64,000 bases of DNA from Verticillium longisporum (taxonomy: Eukaryota; Ascomycota; Sordariomycetes; Glomerellales; Plectosphaerellaceae). The DNA is taken from positions 1,736,001 to 1,800,000 of the forward strand of contig JAETXT010000003.1 in the NCBI GenBank assembly GCA_019188255.1, written 5' to 3'. Both the position numbers and the translations under genes were made by a program. The notes below the pieces were generated by a model. The model saw only the letters and a program-made list of their open reading frames with translations. It did not search any database and had not been told where the DNA came from. The first letter of the stretch is position 1. Each line of letters starts with the position of its first letter. Below, in pieces: positions 1-12,782 of the stretch.

Positions 1-3000
1 CCTGTGCTCAGCAGAGCCAGTTCAGCGTCAATGACACCATCTTTTAGCGCACAACAGACGGGGCGGCGGAAGAGGCACACGCGCGCCTTTGCTAACAACG
101 CTTTTTTGCCGACCCGAAAAGCCACCAATGGCGGCATGCTCATGCCTGCTCTGTTCTTCGTGGCGGCTGAATGCAAATGCGATGAAGATGAAGAAGGAAA
201 GCGCGGGAAAAGGGCGCCCTGGCAGGGCTTGACACCATACCCCCTTCGCAATGCCACGGCCAGCAGCCATGTCTTAGAGTTGCGGACCGAATGTGCCATC
301 AATATGCGTGAAAGTGCACGATACGACGCCGAGCCTTGGGAGTTGGGTCGGTCTTCTCATCATCTTTGCCATCTACTTCGTAACCATGCATGGCGCAGAC
401 CTACTACCGCCTGGATCCTTTTTTCAATGTCGGCCGTGCGCCCGCCATTTCCTCAAGTCCGGCTAGAACATATTCGTCCCTATTCCCCATCATCAAATCT
501 TGGCAATGGCGGAAACAGTCCGGGTGCGCTGACATCTGGTCGCGTTGATGAAATTCCGCGCGACCTAGTGCTCTCTACATCCCTGTGGAGGGGTTGACCG
601 ATGCACTCTTCTTGGTCGGCACAGAGGCCCCCGGATTGCCATTGTGATTGTGGGGGGGAGCTGTCAACATGGCCGCCAGTGTCTGTGACCGCCTTGTCAA
701 CACCGCCGTCGTAGTGTATCCTCTCTGAACAGACCGGAAATGGCTATACACAAGCGCAGTTTCGTAGGCGACACACAACCGTCCATTCGAGATGGAACGG
801 GTTTAGCATCTTGCCCCGATGTCACCGTAGCTTTCATGTCTTGGATATTTCATTTTGTCGTGAATGAGACGAATCCTAGGATGTGCTCTAGCGGGTTGAA
901 CAGATGTCATCCAAGCGAAAGCATGTCTTGGTCTTGGGTACTTGGGCACAAGGTGGGGGGGGGGCGAGAGTGCCGGAGCGTCCCCAATCCTCGAGATGTC
1001 TGGTGCGTTCATCTCGAATCCCGGCCAGCTAGGCTTTTTCAGGCCATCGCGTTGTAGCCGTAAGCCTGATTTAGACACATGAAACACGCTAGACCTGGGG
1101 GCACCCATGCTTCGAGGTCGTTGGAGAGCCCGTCGAGGTCGCCGATCATAGTGGACAGGGTGGGAACAGACGGGGCGCAAGGGGAATTTCGGAAATCTTT
1201 ACTCAATAGCACGTCAACGTCGTCAAGGCTGACCCGGCAGATGCTTGCTTCGTGCCGCCTTGCTGGTTGGTGTACTTGATGGCAACCCGTCACGAAACTT
1301 GCAGGAACCAAGAAGGGGTTCGAGCCAAGCCAGCAGCTATTGACTGACGGCGTCGAAGCCAATGATGCGGGACCTCATCCGCGCCAGTCGTTTGACTCTC
1401 GGACTGTCGAGGCATAGATGGGACATGGCAGGTTTGCGTTCCAGCCCTGGCCAGAGTCAGAGCTGGTCCTGGATATGCGGGTGATAGTTTAAGAGGGGCG
1501 ATGATTTCGGGATGCCACAATGCCTCTATTCAGATACCCGACGAAATGATGGTGCCGATCCTCTGACTCGATGGCAAGCTGGGCCCGGCACATGACCAGG
1601 CAAGACTAATGTCCAAGAGCCCAGGGCAGCCACAGCGTAGCATCGTGGGTTGCTGCAAGAAACGAAACATCCTTATCGGTACGCCAGGCGTCAATGATGG
1701 ACGATCATGTCGATTCTGTGGAGCCCTTACGACTAACAGCTTCACGGGATGCAACGCCGGTGGTGAATCCTAAGCGACAGAGATCGAAACTGCCAGCTGC
1801 CGGGTCGAGAACACTTGACGGGATGGTGGCTTTTGACGATCCGATCTGACGGCACTGGCAGTTGATGCTCCAGTGGTTTCATTCAGTCGTCGAACTGGAT
1901 TTCAGCATGGTTCTCTGGGGATTTTGAGATCATCATCAGTTATCATCAAACGACAGCGGCGCAAATGGCCCTACCTCCACAAGGTTTCCCAAAAGAGACG
2001 CGGCGAGAAACCAACGCGTAGCTGCCTTCCCATTCTGCCGATGTAATTTATCGTTAAGATGAGGACATCTGTAAATGGCCTGCGCAAGACCTCAAAGCTT
2101 GCGCGAGACCCAAGAGCCTTCACTTGATGCTTGCAAAATCTTTTCGACAATCTCAAGATACCCTGCCATTCGACAAGGGGTCGTCTCAGAATCGACAGGG
2201 TTCCCCAAGGATGGGTCACGTTCGAAGTCAGTGAAGGCGAACATTGGACCCTACCTCTGCGCGACCCACAGGGGGTTGAATGATCACTGGCCGTTTCTTG
2301 TCGTATTGCAGATGAGGCGGCTCTCCCCTGCTTTCCGTGTCGCTCGATGAAAACCTGACGCCAACAGTGAATTGGCCGCAAACAAGACAGGCGTGGGAGC
2401 GATACCGGCTGTGAGCTCCGCATGACGAGTGAGGTCGTGAAGTCCAGGGGTCCCCGCGGCTTGTCCATCAACTCGGACCACATGACAGCACTCTCTCTCT
2501 CTCTCTCTCTCTCTCTCTTAGCGGCCAGTACAGGCAATGACTCGCTCCCATGGTGACGGGGAGGCGGACCTGGCGGGATGGCGCTGTCGGGCCGTCTCAA
2601 ACGACACTTTCCTTTGCTCTATTCACTTGTCCAGTTCGACAGGCACCCGGACCCTCATGCGCCGGATTTTGGCGTGCCGTCGCTGCCTCGTTGCTGAATG
2701 ACTGGGTGGCGTAGTGAGCGACTGGGCTCGATTCCAAGAGCAGCTGGTGGGTCAGTGAAGATGCGGACGCGCGTCTGGGAAGCCATCTTTGTCTGCTTCA
2801 AACTGAGTCAAGCCAGGCAAGGCTGGTCGGACATGGTCCGAAGGTACCAATCAGCCAGCAACCGAGGGCTGTAGCGACCTCGTCCGGATGCGCTCATATG
2901 AAAAGCACCCCGTGCCCAATCCAGCAAGTGTCACGCCATGGGACCAAGGTAGTTCCCTAGATGTGGTGAGTCGATTTCAAGTACATCGGGCGTAGACTTG

Positions 3001-6000
3001 ATGCTGTCCTACAGTCCGAGATGCCCAGACGGTATTATAGAGAGTGGCTGTTCTCCCAAGTAGCGATAGACGTTGGTTCTTTTCGATGGCGATAGTGGTG
3101 GCAATCGAGTTTGTGCCCAAACTGGGCCAGGTTCTCCCTCAGCGCTGCGAAGCGAAAATTAAGCAGACACAAATACATCAGCTACCACTGTTCTTGAGTC
3201 CTCAACATGATAATGACCTATTACCCCCTCTTCAAATCATGTGAGGGCCAGATAGGTATGCATCATCGCGTTGGCATGTTGAAGCAGTCACCATGCTGTA
3301 CATGCACCTGCTTGGTTTGAAGATATCTGCCGGGTAGGTACAATAGGCGTAGTTGGCAGGTGTCAGAGAAGGTGCCGATCGACCGGAGGGCCTTGCATCC
3401 TGGCGAGCGCGCTTTTGGCTGCTTCTCATAGAAAGAAGGAATACTCAGGAGGTTGAGGGCAGTTGCGATCCGCGAATTCGCTGCCTAAAAGCTGTAGGGA
3501 CCTTGCCTACAATTGGCCGCGTTACGATCGTGGGATGTTTCGAGTTGTCAGTGACATCATATGGACTGGTCTCGCCCTCCATTTGAAACGACGGCAAACT
3601 CCTCGCAAGAACGCCCGACAACGCCCATAGCCTCTCTTTGTCGTCTACTTAACCTGAATGATTTCCCCTCCCCTCACTGGGTTTATGTAGCTGTATTTAA
3701 ATTTCGCGACCAGCCCTGAAGATCGCCTACCACACGGGACCTAGGATGGGATCAAGGACCGCTTTCGACCACGAGAATGTGCGACTGATGGATCACGTGA
3801 CGATGCGGGAGACACTCGCCTGACAACCGCTATTCAACGAGGAGGGATGGACCCAACACGAGGAGTTCGTCGCCGTCAACGCTGCGACCGCCAGTTTCTA
3901 GAGCACATCGATCGAGAGGAGGGTCTGGGGCAGCTTCTGAGACCCCACGCCACCAACGTCAGTACATTCTAGCGTGCGATGTACAGACACGACACTGCAC
4001 GCGACATCCACGATGACCTCCCGGCGCAACAGTCCACTCATCAGGGAGATCAACGTGTCTTGGGTTCTTGGGTTCTCTATGCTGTTACAGGACGAAACAT
4101 GAGGCGTCATGAGGTGAACATCACATTGCAAACTGGCGTTATTGACAGGCAAGAATGCCCATCAGACTGCAACGCTGAGCATCTCCGACATTGACTGTCA
4201 TGCATTCATGCAAGCAAGTGCGCCGCCATTCTGACTTGCACATATCACACTGGCGCATCGATACGCTCAGTGTCTTCCGCCTCGTCTGAACACCCCGACA
4301 ACGGACCGCCAGTGCAGGGCAAAGCAATAAACGGAGGTATGCCATCTTCGTCACTTCCATTCAGGCGTTGACCCTTGCCTTGTCCCGAATATTCTGAGAC
4401 ACGGCAACCCAGTCTGCCCGATTGTTCAGTCTTTTTCTCGCTGCAACCGGACCTGGGGGACAGGTGTCTCACCAGGGATGTAAGCTCAGTGCGCCTAACA
4501 CACCCAGGGCAAAGAGGCGCCCGCCATCTGACTTTCTCTGTACCTGCCCTGCCCACCACCAGTAGCTGGCTAATTAAGGCGGCCCCCTTTCAAGGGGATA
4601 TGTCCACGAGCTGTTTGGCCGAGAAGCGCCGAAACAAACGGTACGCACTGCCACACAGCGGCGGCCACTCATATGCTCCCAGGCCCTTGATGAGGTTGAG
4701 CCGTCTATCCCAGCAGAGAGTAAAAACAACCGTTTGAGTCAAGTATGAAGAATAAGAGAGCAAGACAAACGCTCATGTACCGCTACTCAAGGCTGGTTGC
4801 TCTACATCGACACCACTGCCCGGTCAGCTTGCACGTGAAAGAAACGCACACCTGAGTCGCTAGGCTGAAGTCTACGGCTGTCGCGGGCGATCGACGTCTG
4901 CCTGAGTCGCAGCTGTCTTCATCTGAGTCCATGATGGGCAAATCTCCTGTTCATCCCGTCCCTGCCACCTGGTAAGGCTCCGTGGGTCGCCATTCACCTC
5001 AGGAAGATCACGCCCCTTTTCCGTGAGCGGTTACACCCGCGCCATGTGCTTTTACTGGTGCTTCGTGCCCTCGTGTGTAAAGCTTGTGCGAGTTTGATGT
5101 CTGCATCTCCGCCTTGGCCAAACGTTGAGCAGCGTTGGGTTACCGTAGAATTGGGATGAAGGCCAGTTGGTTGCCGTAATCATTGGACACATATTGTGCT
5201 AATCTGACTGTGGCCTCACGTGGTACCACAAGAGAGTTTGTGCTGATATCCTGCGAGTGCATATACTGGGAGGTAACAAATTTGGTTCACATCGTAGGCG
5301 TGTGCTTTGTGCTTCGATGCCCCCTGGCCTCGAGAATAAATGTCTTCTGGATCTTCAAGGCGGGCCTTTGACGGAATATGACAGAAGGGCAATTTGACGA
5401 CCCGTTGATTGCTGACTATGGCTGATGAGGCGTTGCATCATTCGATCGCTCTCGGGTTGTCTTGGGCACTCCTTTTGAGGTTGTATACCGAATACAACCG
5501 AACACCGATTTCAAGAGCAGTAACAGGTATACGGACAAGCAATAGCCATTGATTTTTTATGAACCCCAGAGACACTTTGCAGAGCTGCCCACCATCATTT
5601 GCACGGCCTGGATGGTTGGCTGACCAGATAATGGGTTCAATTGTACACAGCAGTTGTTTGTTTGGCCATGAGGCGCTTGGGGTCTTTCCCGCAGGAATTG
5701 GTATCAAATGCGTTCAATGAAGCCTTTGTTGAGCTATTTTGATGTAGAAGACGTGGAAATATAGAGATTAGCTCGATTCATGTGTGATCTGACTGAGGGC
5801 TTGCAAGTGACGTACTTGAGTTCAAACCCACGATCGGTTGAGGACGCTAACCCTTCTGACATCCATCTCGGACGATTATCCATCCATTCTGCGCTCGAGG
5901 TAATACATGTGCAGGACCTACCCATTCATCATGCCTCCCATGAGATGTGCGACACCCGCGGCAGCCTTCTGTCGTGCCAACGGCGCCTACCGGGGCAGAC

Positions 6001-6244
6001 AATAGTCGCAGCTCTTGGCCAAGTTGTTGGAAAAGACACAATCACGTCAAGACAAGCTCTCAATGGTACACACGCTGGCGCGTTTGGCATTTTACAAATG
6101 GACCTATCAATATTGTTGACCCTTCACAAACCCTTGATTACTGCCGTGTACTCCAACCTCCTAACAGCTTTAGCAATGGTGATATTACATTCGCCGTCCT
6201 CTCACAATACTCGGCATATGCCCTTCCATAGCCTAGTAACTATC
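1..6244. other. Gene-free stretch, left edge
   Basis: I find no supportable gene here. Open frames of 60-209 codons exist on both strands, but they overlap one another, are low in complexity or rich in Arg/Ser/His/Pro, and resemble no family I know. The stretch holds a (CT)14 microsatellite at 2491-2518 and a run of ten G at 955-964. It lies beyond the 3' end of Nup159. It could be upstream DNA of a gene outside the window, or carry an untranslated or fast-evolving transcript; the sequence does not decide this. Confidence 0.5.
2491..2518. repeat. (CT)14 microsatellite
   Basis: Fourteen uninterrupted CT units are visible. This is a simple sequence repeat in the gene-free left part of the window. 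On the minus strand it reads as an Arg-Glu run inside a spurious frame, which is why that frame looks long. Confidence 0.95.
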
Positions 6245-9200
6245 CTACTCAGTATCGTCGGGCATCGGCCACTGCTGTACGCCATTCTTCTGCACACTCA
6301 GTTTCAGTTTACCGAGCACTGCCTGCCGTTTCGCACGCTTGCCCATGAGCTCGCTCTTCTCGTCCGAGCTGAAGCCGCTTAATTTCTTGCGTGGCGTCGT
6401 GCTTCGGCCGCCAGAAGACATGACCGAAGACATGAGTGAGTTGCGTGGGTTGCGGGGAGACTCGCTGCGAAGGTGATCGGGGAGAACATGACAGAGCGGT
6501 TGTTCTTCTGCGGCGTCGTCAAGGGAGACCCCTCGCGGCTGTTCGCAGATGCGAAACGGAACTTGCGCATCTGGTTCTCCAGCACGTCGATATCGCCAGA
6601 TCGCTTCTCAACCATGCTCGTCATCTTGTTAATCGTACGCAGGACGGCCTCAACAGTAGGCACCTTTTGACCACCCTTTCCAGAGGCGCTGTTCAAGGAA
6701 GCAAGCTTCGTCTTGAGCAGTGTCAAAGCTTCCTCGGCTTCTGCGAGGTGCTTCGAGAAGGTGGCGTACTGGCGACGTAGCTCGCTTTGCTGTGATGCCT
6801 GCTCCGCGCTCAGAGGCATGGATCGACTGACCTCAGCTTGGTCAGGGTCGACCTTGATCATGATGAGTTTTTTCAGATCTCCCTGCTTCGTACGCAGGCG
6901 TGACATCTCCTTCGACAAATCTTGGCATGCTTCCAGCTTCTCCTCTACGTCCCGCACTCTGCTGTCCTCAAGGTCCTGGGTCAGGTCCCGTTCGATAACC
7001 TCACCGAGCTCATCAAGCTCGCAAAGAACCCAGTCGTCTGCATCTTCAAGATCTTCTTTATCTCGTCCACCCTCTTTGTAGTTCTGTCTGTGGCCCTGAA
7101 TGAAGGCCGACAGCGATCGCGCATTCAGACCGAGTGTGTCGATCATCGAGTTGATATCGCGATATACCGCCTCCACTTGAGAAGGAATCGTCTCTTGGGC
7201 CGACGGCACGGCATTTGTATGGGCAATGAAGTCGTCTATAACAAGAGTTGGTTCGATCTCCGAGGAGAGGATTGCCTGAATCTCATCGTCTTCCTCGTCT
7301 TCCAAAACCTTCGTTTCTTCGGCCTCGCGACGAGAGCGAGCTAGCCTCTGCTGTTTGAGTTGAGGGTCTTCCTCGGGTCTGCTAGCAACAGTAGACATGC
7401 CCATGGACCCACCTCTTTGTGAAGCACTCAGAAGCTGGGAGGCCATGCCAGGAGCACTGACCGATCGGGATGCATTCAGCTGCGACATCCTGTGAGGGAT
7501 GGCCGTTCTTACTGGACTGGGAGACCGAGGGCTTGTAGCGCTCGGTTGAGGAAATACAGGGCCAGTGCGCCTCATCTCCCCAAAAAGGCCGCGGGGCCTC
7601 TCGGACTGTGCTTGTGATGTGGAGAACGCATTTCCCGCAATGCCACCAAAGGAGCTTTGCGGCGTATACCCAGGGGTTGCTGTGAGGCCAGTAGACGAAG
7701 GGCTAATTTCTTTGCCTACAATGATACCACTGCCCTCGGACTCGACATCATCTTCAAGATCGCTGTCACTTCCGTCCTCTGGCACCGCAGGAATCGTCGA
7801 CGGACCTCGGGACGTAGCTTTGGAGATAAAGTCTGGGGGTAGGGGCGCATCCTCCTCGACGGAGCTTACGGGAGAACTATCTGACGAGCCCTCCGAACCA
7901 TTCTGTTCTGAACTTGCTGGAGGCGGCCGTGGCGTAGCCGTAGAGTCTGCAGGAAGCGGCGACGTCTCAGGGGCACGGTTCTGCGCTGACTTGGGCGTGG
8001 AGGTGAAGTCGGGGGGAGTGGTGCACTGTCCCCCTTAAAAACAGACTTACCGCTACCGTCCGTATTGGTCCCAGACGAAGAATCTCCGATGGGGTAGGCA
8101 TTCCTGCTGGTTGACTCTGGGGGCAGCGGTGCATCTTCCTCGACTTTGATCTGTGGGGTTTGCTCCCAAAGATGGAAGACGACGGCTGGGGTGTCTTGAA
8201 CAAGCTGCCACTGCTGCTGGTTGTGGTCGAAGAGAAGCCGGCAAAGATGCTGCTCTTAGGAGCCGTTGCAGGGGTCTCGGAGGGAACGAATCGATTGGGC
8301 GCAGGTGTTGTAGTAGGCGTAGTGGATTGAAGCTCATGGGGGCTGAATGGAGACTTGGGTGGTTCGGCAACGTCATCAATTTCACGGCCTGCGGGAGACT
8401 TTTGCGAAGCAGACTGTGAGTTGGCGATGCTGAACGGATTTTTCTGTTGCCCAGACTTGACGCCGTTGCCAACACTGAACGGCGATTTGCTTGCTTGAGA
8501 AGCTGTGCTGCCGCCAAGGCTAAACGGTGATTGTTTCTGCTCACCGAGGCTGAACGGCGACTTCTTTTGCTCACCGCCAAGGCTGAATGGCGACTTGGAT
8601 GTTTCGCCCGGAGAGGTACTGCCGAGGCTAAACTGTGACTTCTGCTGTGTACTGCCAGTGCTGAAAATTGATTTGCTTTGGCTGGGTTGGGTGCTTCCTA
8701 GGCTGAATATCGACTTGGCTGACTCTGTTTGGTTGTTGCTCATGCTGAATAGCGACTTGGTCGGCTGCTGAGGCTCAGCATTCGCTGTGCCGAATGGTGA
8801 TTTGACTGGTTGCTGAGTCTCGGTGCCGGCTGTGCTAAAGGGTGACCTTGTTGTCTGGGAGGCCTGGGGTGTCGCCTGGGATGTCGACTGCGCACTTGTC
8901 GAAGTTTGTTTCGCGGCGTCACCAAGCGCGGCACCGAAACCATTGCCAAACAAAGAGGAGCCACTCGAGGGTTGCTTCTCGTCATTATCTTTCTGTGACG
9001 GATCGGGTTTGAAAGAGCTTTGTAGCTTGAAAGGCTCCGACTTCTGGAAAAGACTTGTACTGTTTGTGCTGGGAGCGGGGAAGGCAGTATCAGCTTTTGT
9101 TGATGAGGCAAAGGGGGATCCAGATGCTGGCTTATTGCTCGCAAAGATGCTTCCACCATTGTTGGTACTGGCCCCAGCCGAGGCGAACCCACTCGATCCG

Positions 9201-11161
9201 GCAAAACTGGCGAAACCTCCAGAAGCTGGGGCAGCAGGCCCGTTTGTATTTGTGTTGCTGCCAAAGGTGCCCTTGTTCGCAAACCCAGACTGTCCGAAAG
9301 CAGGAGAGCCCGAAGCTGCAGCACCTCCAGCGCTGGCGGACGTGCCCCAGGGCGAGCTCTTCGCACCAAGTTGAGCTGACTGGCCGAAACCGATGGCACT
9401 TGTCTGGCCAAAGGCAGGCGTGGAAGAAGAAGGACCGCTTCCGAAGGAACTATTGCCGAATGCTGGTGTAGATTGAACTGGGGCAGCGGATGACGAGTTC
9501 TGTGATGTACCCCATGGAGATGGCTTTGATCCGAGCGCAGACGCACCTCCAAAGGCGGGGGCGGGAGACCCAAAGGCAGGCGTGCCGCTGGAGCCGAAAG
9601 CAGAAGGGGTAGTAGATGTGTTCCCGAACGCAGGCGGCACCACAGTCGCCGCAGGTGCGGATACGGGCGCCGAACTTGCCATGGTTACAGGAGTTTCACC
9701 TGTGCCAATGCCGGGGTACGAAGTTCCTTGTCTGATAGAATCCTCATACACGACCCACCACGAGCAAAGCACACCCTCGTTGTTGAGAACCCAGTACCCA
9801 GGCAGCGGGCCAGGCGAGTCCTCAATTTCCTCATCGGCCGGCAGAGGTTTATATACCTTTTCTTTACTGGACAGGTCCAGACTGACACCGATGGGCACTG
9901 TGTTGTCAAGAGATTCGCTCATGGGTAGTTGAGCTCGTTTCGAGTCGTCAAGAAGCTCAGTAGTGGTGAAAACATTTGTGATGGCCTCGGCTGGCTTGTC
10001 CGGAGACAAGGCCTTTTTTGACCTGCTGAGAAGACCAATATCGGGCGACGCCGTGGAAGAGACGATAAGGAGGTCCTGCAGGTCTGGCGGGAAGTCCTTC
10101 AACCTGAGGATAGAGTGATGTGGCGCCTTGTCGGCGCCGAATGGATCGACAGGATCGGTGAGCTTCTGGAAGGTGTAAGTTGAAGGGGGCTGCCTGCTGA
10201 TGATGTGGTATGTTGACGACGGAGGTGTTTCAGTCGCGTTAGTGTGAATAACGAGCAGAACGTGGTTCTCAAGCCAGGTGAGCGACGCAACTACCGGAAG
10301 GTTAGCGCGATGAGTAACCCCTCAAGTGTTCACGTATAACATACCATGAGCGTTGGAGACACTGGGCGGTTTGGGAATCTCGGCCTTGGCCTCTCCTTCT
10401 GGAGTCATCTGATGGATTGTCCCATCTGCCAAGCCGGCAACTAGCTGTTTACCTTTCGTACTCCAGCTGATGCAGCTGACTTGTGTCTTCAGCGCGTTGC
10501 TTATCTGACGCTCCTTCAAGTTGGCCATGTGCAAGCTGCCGTTCGTGGTGACGATGGCGCAAAGCTCCGCCTTCTCAGGTGTAGGGTTCGGAACGAGAGC
10601 GCGCAGTGTCTCGCCATTCGTCGAAAGCTCAAACACCGTTTGCGTATTACCTTGAAGAAGAGATTGAACTTCATAAACAGCCAAGCCACCGCCGCTCTCA
10701 GCAGATAGAATCAGATATGTTTCGTCCGCTGTAAATGCTAGCTGGGAAACACGCATAGACAAGGGAAGTTTGAGCTGGGGCTCGAACAACCGGACGTCTG
10801 AGTCGCTTTGCTTCTCTCCATCGAAAGCTTTACGCACTGAATCGGTTGTTGCGATTATGATGCTGTCCGGACTGGCAGCTGCGACAAGGCCTTTATGCGC
10901 CGCGATGGCAAGAAGGGATGCTGTGTCGGTAGGAGGGGTGGACCAGGGGGATGTCAGTTGCAGCTTCGCATCGCCTGCAATGGACTTGAATCCTAGAACC
11001 TAAATAAGCTGTTAATTGCCCTACCATGGCAGTGACAGAAGCAGCGTGCCGACTAACCTCCGTCTGGATGAGCTCCAGTTCGGGCCCTTGGGTAACACCA
11101 CCGGGGAAGCAGCGCTACCCATGGAAGCGTTGCCCTGGTTCCCGAAGCTGCTAAAAGCCAT
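6245..11161 (-). CDS. NUP159: Nucleoporin Nup159 (Nup214-type), with four frame breaks
   Basis: Cytoplasmic-face nucleoporin that recruits the DEAD-box helicase Dbp5 and helps release mRNPs (family knowledge). The start ATG is 11159-11161. Introns are 11000-11057 and 10291-10344. Restored length is about 1,600 aa, near the yeast protein's 1,460. Seen in order: an N-terminal beta-propeller-like part to about residue 430; a PAFG/FG-rich region (about 9120-9640); at least twelve KSPFS-type repeats (about 8340-8840); acidic APLPP linkers; a coiled-coil region with long Leu/Glu heptads (about 6600-7250); and a basic C-terminus. Conserved continuity requires one extra C in each of four coding-strand C runs: 11103-11106, 8155-8158, 8011-8016 and 6479-6482. 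Without these the gene falls into five pieces. The identity is firm; the breaks are most likely sequence errors. It is divergent from the proteasome gene at 11846. Confidence 0.88.
8340..8840 (-). repeat. KSPFS-type repeats in Nup159
   Basis: This coding stretch encodes about a dozen short units of the form K-S-[PILQ]-F-S, such as KSPFSLGG, KSIFSTGS and KSPFSVGN, spaced roughly 10-16 residues apart. The region reads FS where classical FG repeats read FG; only one unit keeps KSPFG. A separate block of PAFG units lies upstream at about 9120-9640. Confidence 0.85.
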
Positions 11162-11845
11162 GATTGTTGCTAGGTAGCCGGCGGATTGAGGCCTGGCGAG
11201 ACCCTTAGCATTCGGGGAGAGGTTAATGGATATCGTTTTGGCAAGCGTGTTGATGCAATGAGGTGGTGTTTTTTTTGTTCAGACCGTTGGCCTGTGCACC
11301 TTCAACGTGAGAAGGCAACAGCGCGCTCCTGGTTGGTCAGAGGAAGCGCCTGTGTCAAGGAGTGTCAGATGGACATGAAAACACGGGGAAACTTGCGCAA
11401 GGAATATGGGATTGTGTCAGACAGGTTGGAGGTCGAGAGGTCATATGAATAGCAAGAAAGACTCATGTTTCCTACTAAGGTTCCCTTCGAAATGCTTAGA
11501 GTCGCACTTGCCCAAGGTGAGATTTCGAGCTCTGTATGTTATCACGTGTAGAAGCTTGGGCCATTCTGCTGTTGGCCCCACTACCACCAATCAGTGCTCT
11601 CGAACCGATTAGATGTGTCAGGGGGCCTTGCATGAGTGAGCTGGAGCTCCAGGCGACCGCGCCTGAAGGAAGGCAGCTTTTGAGCCTCGTCATCCAACGC
11701 TGCCTCTCCCCGACGACCGCCCTCAACGCATACACGCCATCCACGACATACTCAATCCATCCACGAGACGAAACGACGCGCGGAATCCTCTCAAACTTCC
11801 AGCAAATAAAATATAGACCGAGCGGGAGACACCGCAATTGCCATC
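11162..11845. promoter_or_regulatory. Divergent promoter region, NUP159 / PUP1
   Basis: This 684-bp stretch separates the two start codons, which point away from each other, so it should hold the promoters of both. It contains pyrimidine- and A-rich tracts shortly before the PUP1 ATG. I recognise no specific factor site, and no yeast-type proteasome control element (GGTGGCAAA) was seen. Confidence 0.5.
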
Positions 11846-12782
11846 ATGCCTGGCTTCGACTTCACAAACTACAACCGCAATGCGGCCCTCCACGCCCGTG
11901 GCGTGCCCCTGCCCAAGGCGACAAGCACAGGAACGACCATCGTGGGATGCATATTTGACGGAGGTGTTGTCGTGAGTTCCCCCCTGACACCCCCTCTCTC
12001 GTCATCACCCGAACCAGCCGTCTTCGACTCTCCTTCTTCTCGTTTGGCTCCCAGACGTCGCTCAGTACAGTCGCTGATCCCCCCTCCACCAGATCGCCGC
12101 CGATACAAGAGCAACTTCAGGCCCCATCGTTGCCGACAAGAACTGCGAAAAGCTTCACTACATTGCTCCTCAGATTTGGTGCGCCGGCGCTGGCACCGCC
12201 GCTGACACCGAGTTCACCACGGCCATCATCTCGTCGAACCTCGAACTCCACGCCCTCTCCACAGGCCGCAAGCCCCGCGTCGTCACCTGCATGACCATGC
12301 TCAAGCAGCACCTCTTCCAGTACCAGGGCCACATTGGCGCCTACCTTGTCGTCGCCGGCTGCGACCCAACAGGCACCCACCTGTTCACCGTCCACGCCCA
12401 CGGCTCCACCGACAAGCTCCCCTACGTCACCATGGGCTCCGGCTCCCTTGCCGCCATGTCCGTCTTCGAGACGCAGTGGAAGGCCAACCTCACCCGTGAT
12501 GAGGCCGTCAAGCTCGCCAGTGACGCCATCCAGGCCGGTATCTTCAACGATCTCGGCTCCGGCAGCAACGTTGACGTGGCCATCATCACCCAGGACAAGA
12601 CGGAGCTGAAGCGCGGCTACGTCAAGCCCAACGAGCGGAGCGCCAAGCTCAAGAGCTACGCCTTCCCCAAGGGCACGACGGCTGTGCTCAACGAGAAAAT
12701 CATCAAGAAGAACGAGATCGGCCGCTACGTCAGCGTCACCGAGGTGACATCTACCGGCGAGGCTATGGAGGTCGATTCTTAG
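11846..12782 (+). CDS. PUP1: 20S proteasome subunit beta2 (Pup1)
   Basis: Catalytic trypsin-like beta subunit of the 20S proteasome core. Exons are 11846-11971 and 12093-12782, around one 121-bp intron (gtgagt..ccag), giving 271 aa. The propeptide ends in KATSTG and is followed by TTIVG, so autocleavage should expose Thr30 as the N-terminal nucleophile. The IAADTRAT segment carries the conserved Asp of Ntn hydrolases and spans the splice junction. Length and the [12 protein letters not shown] C-terminal extension fit beta2 rather than beta1 or beta5. A 223-codon open frame on the opposite strand is a shadow of this GC-rich, codon-biased gene. The coding frame is intact. Confidence 0.96.

Noticed and set aside
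4..597. 197-codon open frame at the left edge (+)
   Set aside because: No recognisable family, an antisense frame overlaps it, and composition looks like random GC-moderate DNA.
1971..2600. 209-codon open frame (-)
   Set aside because: Its length depends on the CT microsatellite, which reads as an Arg-Glu run. No conserved segment is visible.
5780..6382. 200-codon open frame (+)
   Set aside because: It overlaps the 3' end of Nup159 in antisense and matches no family I know.
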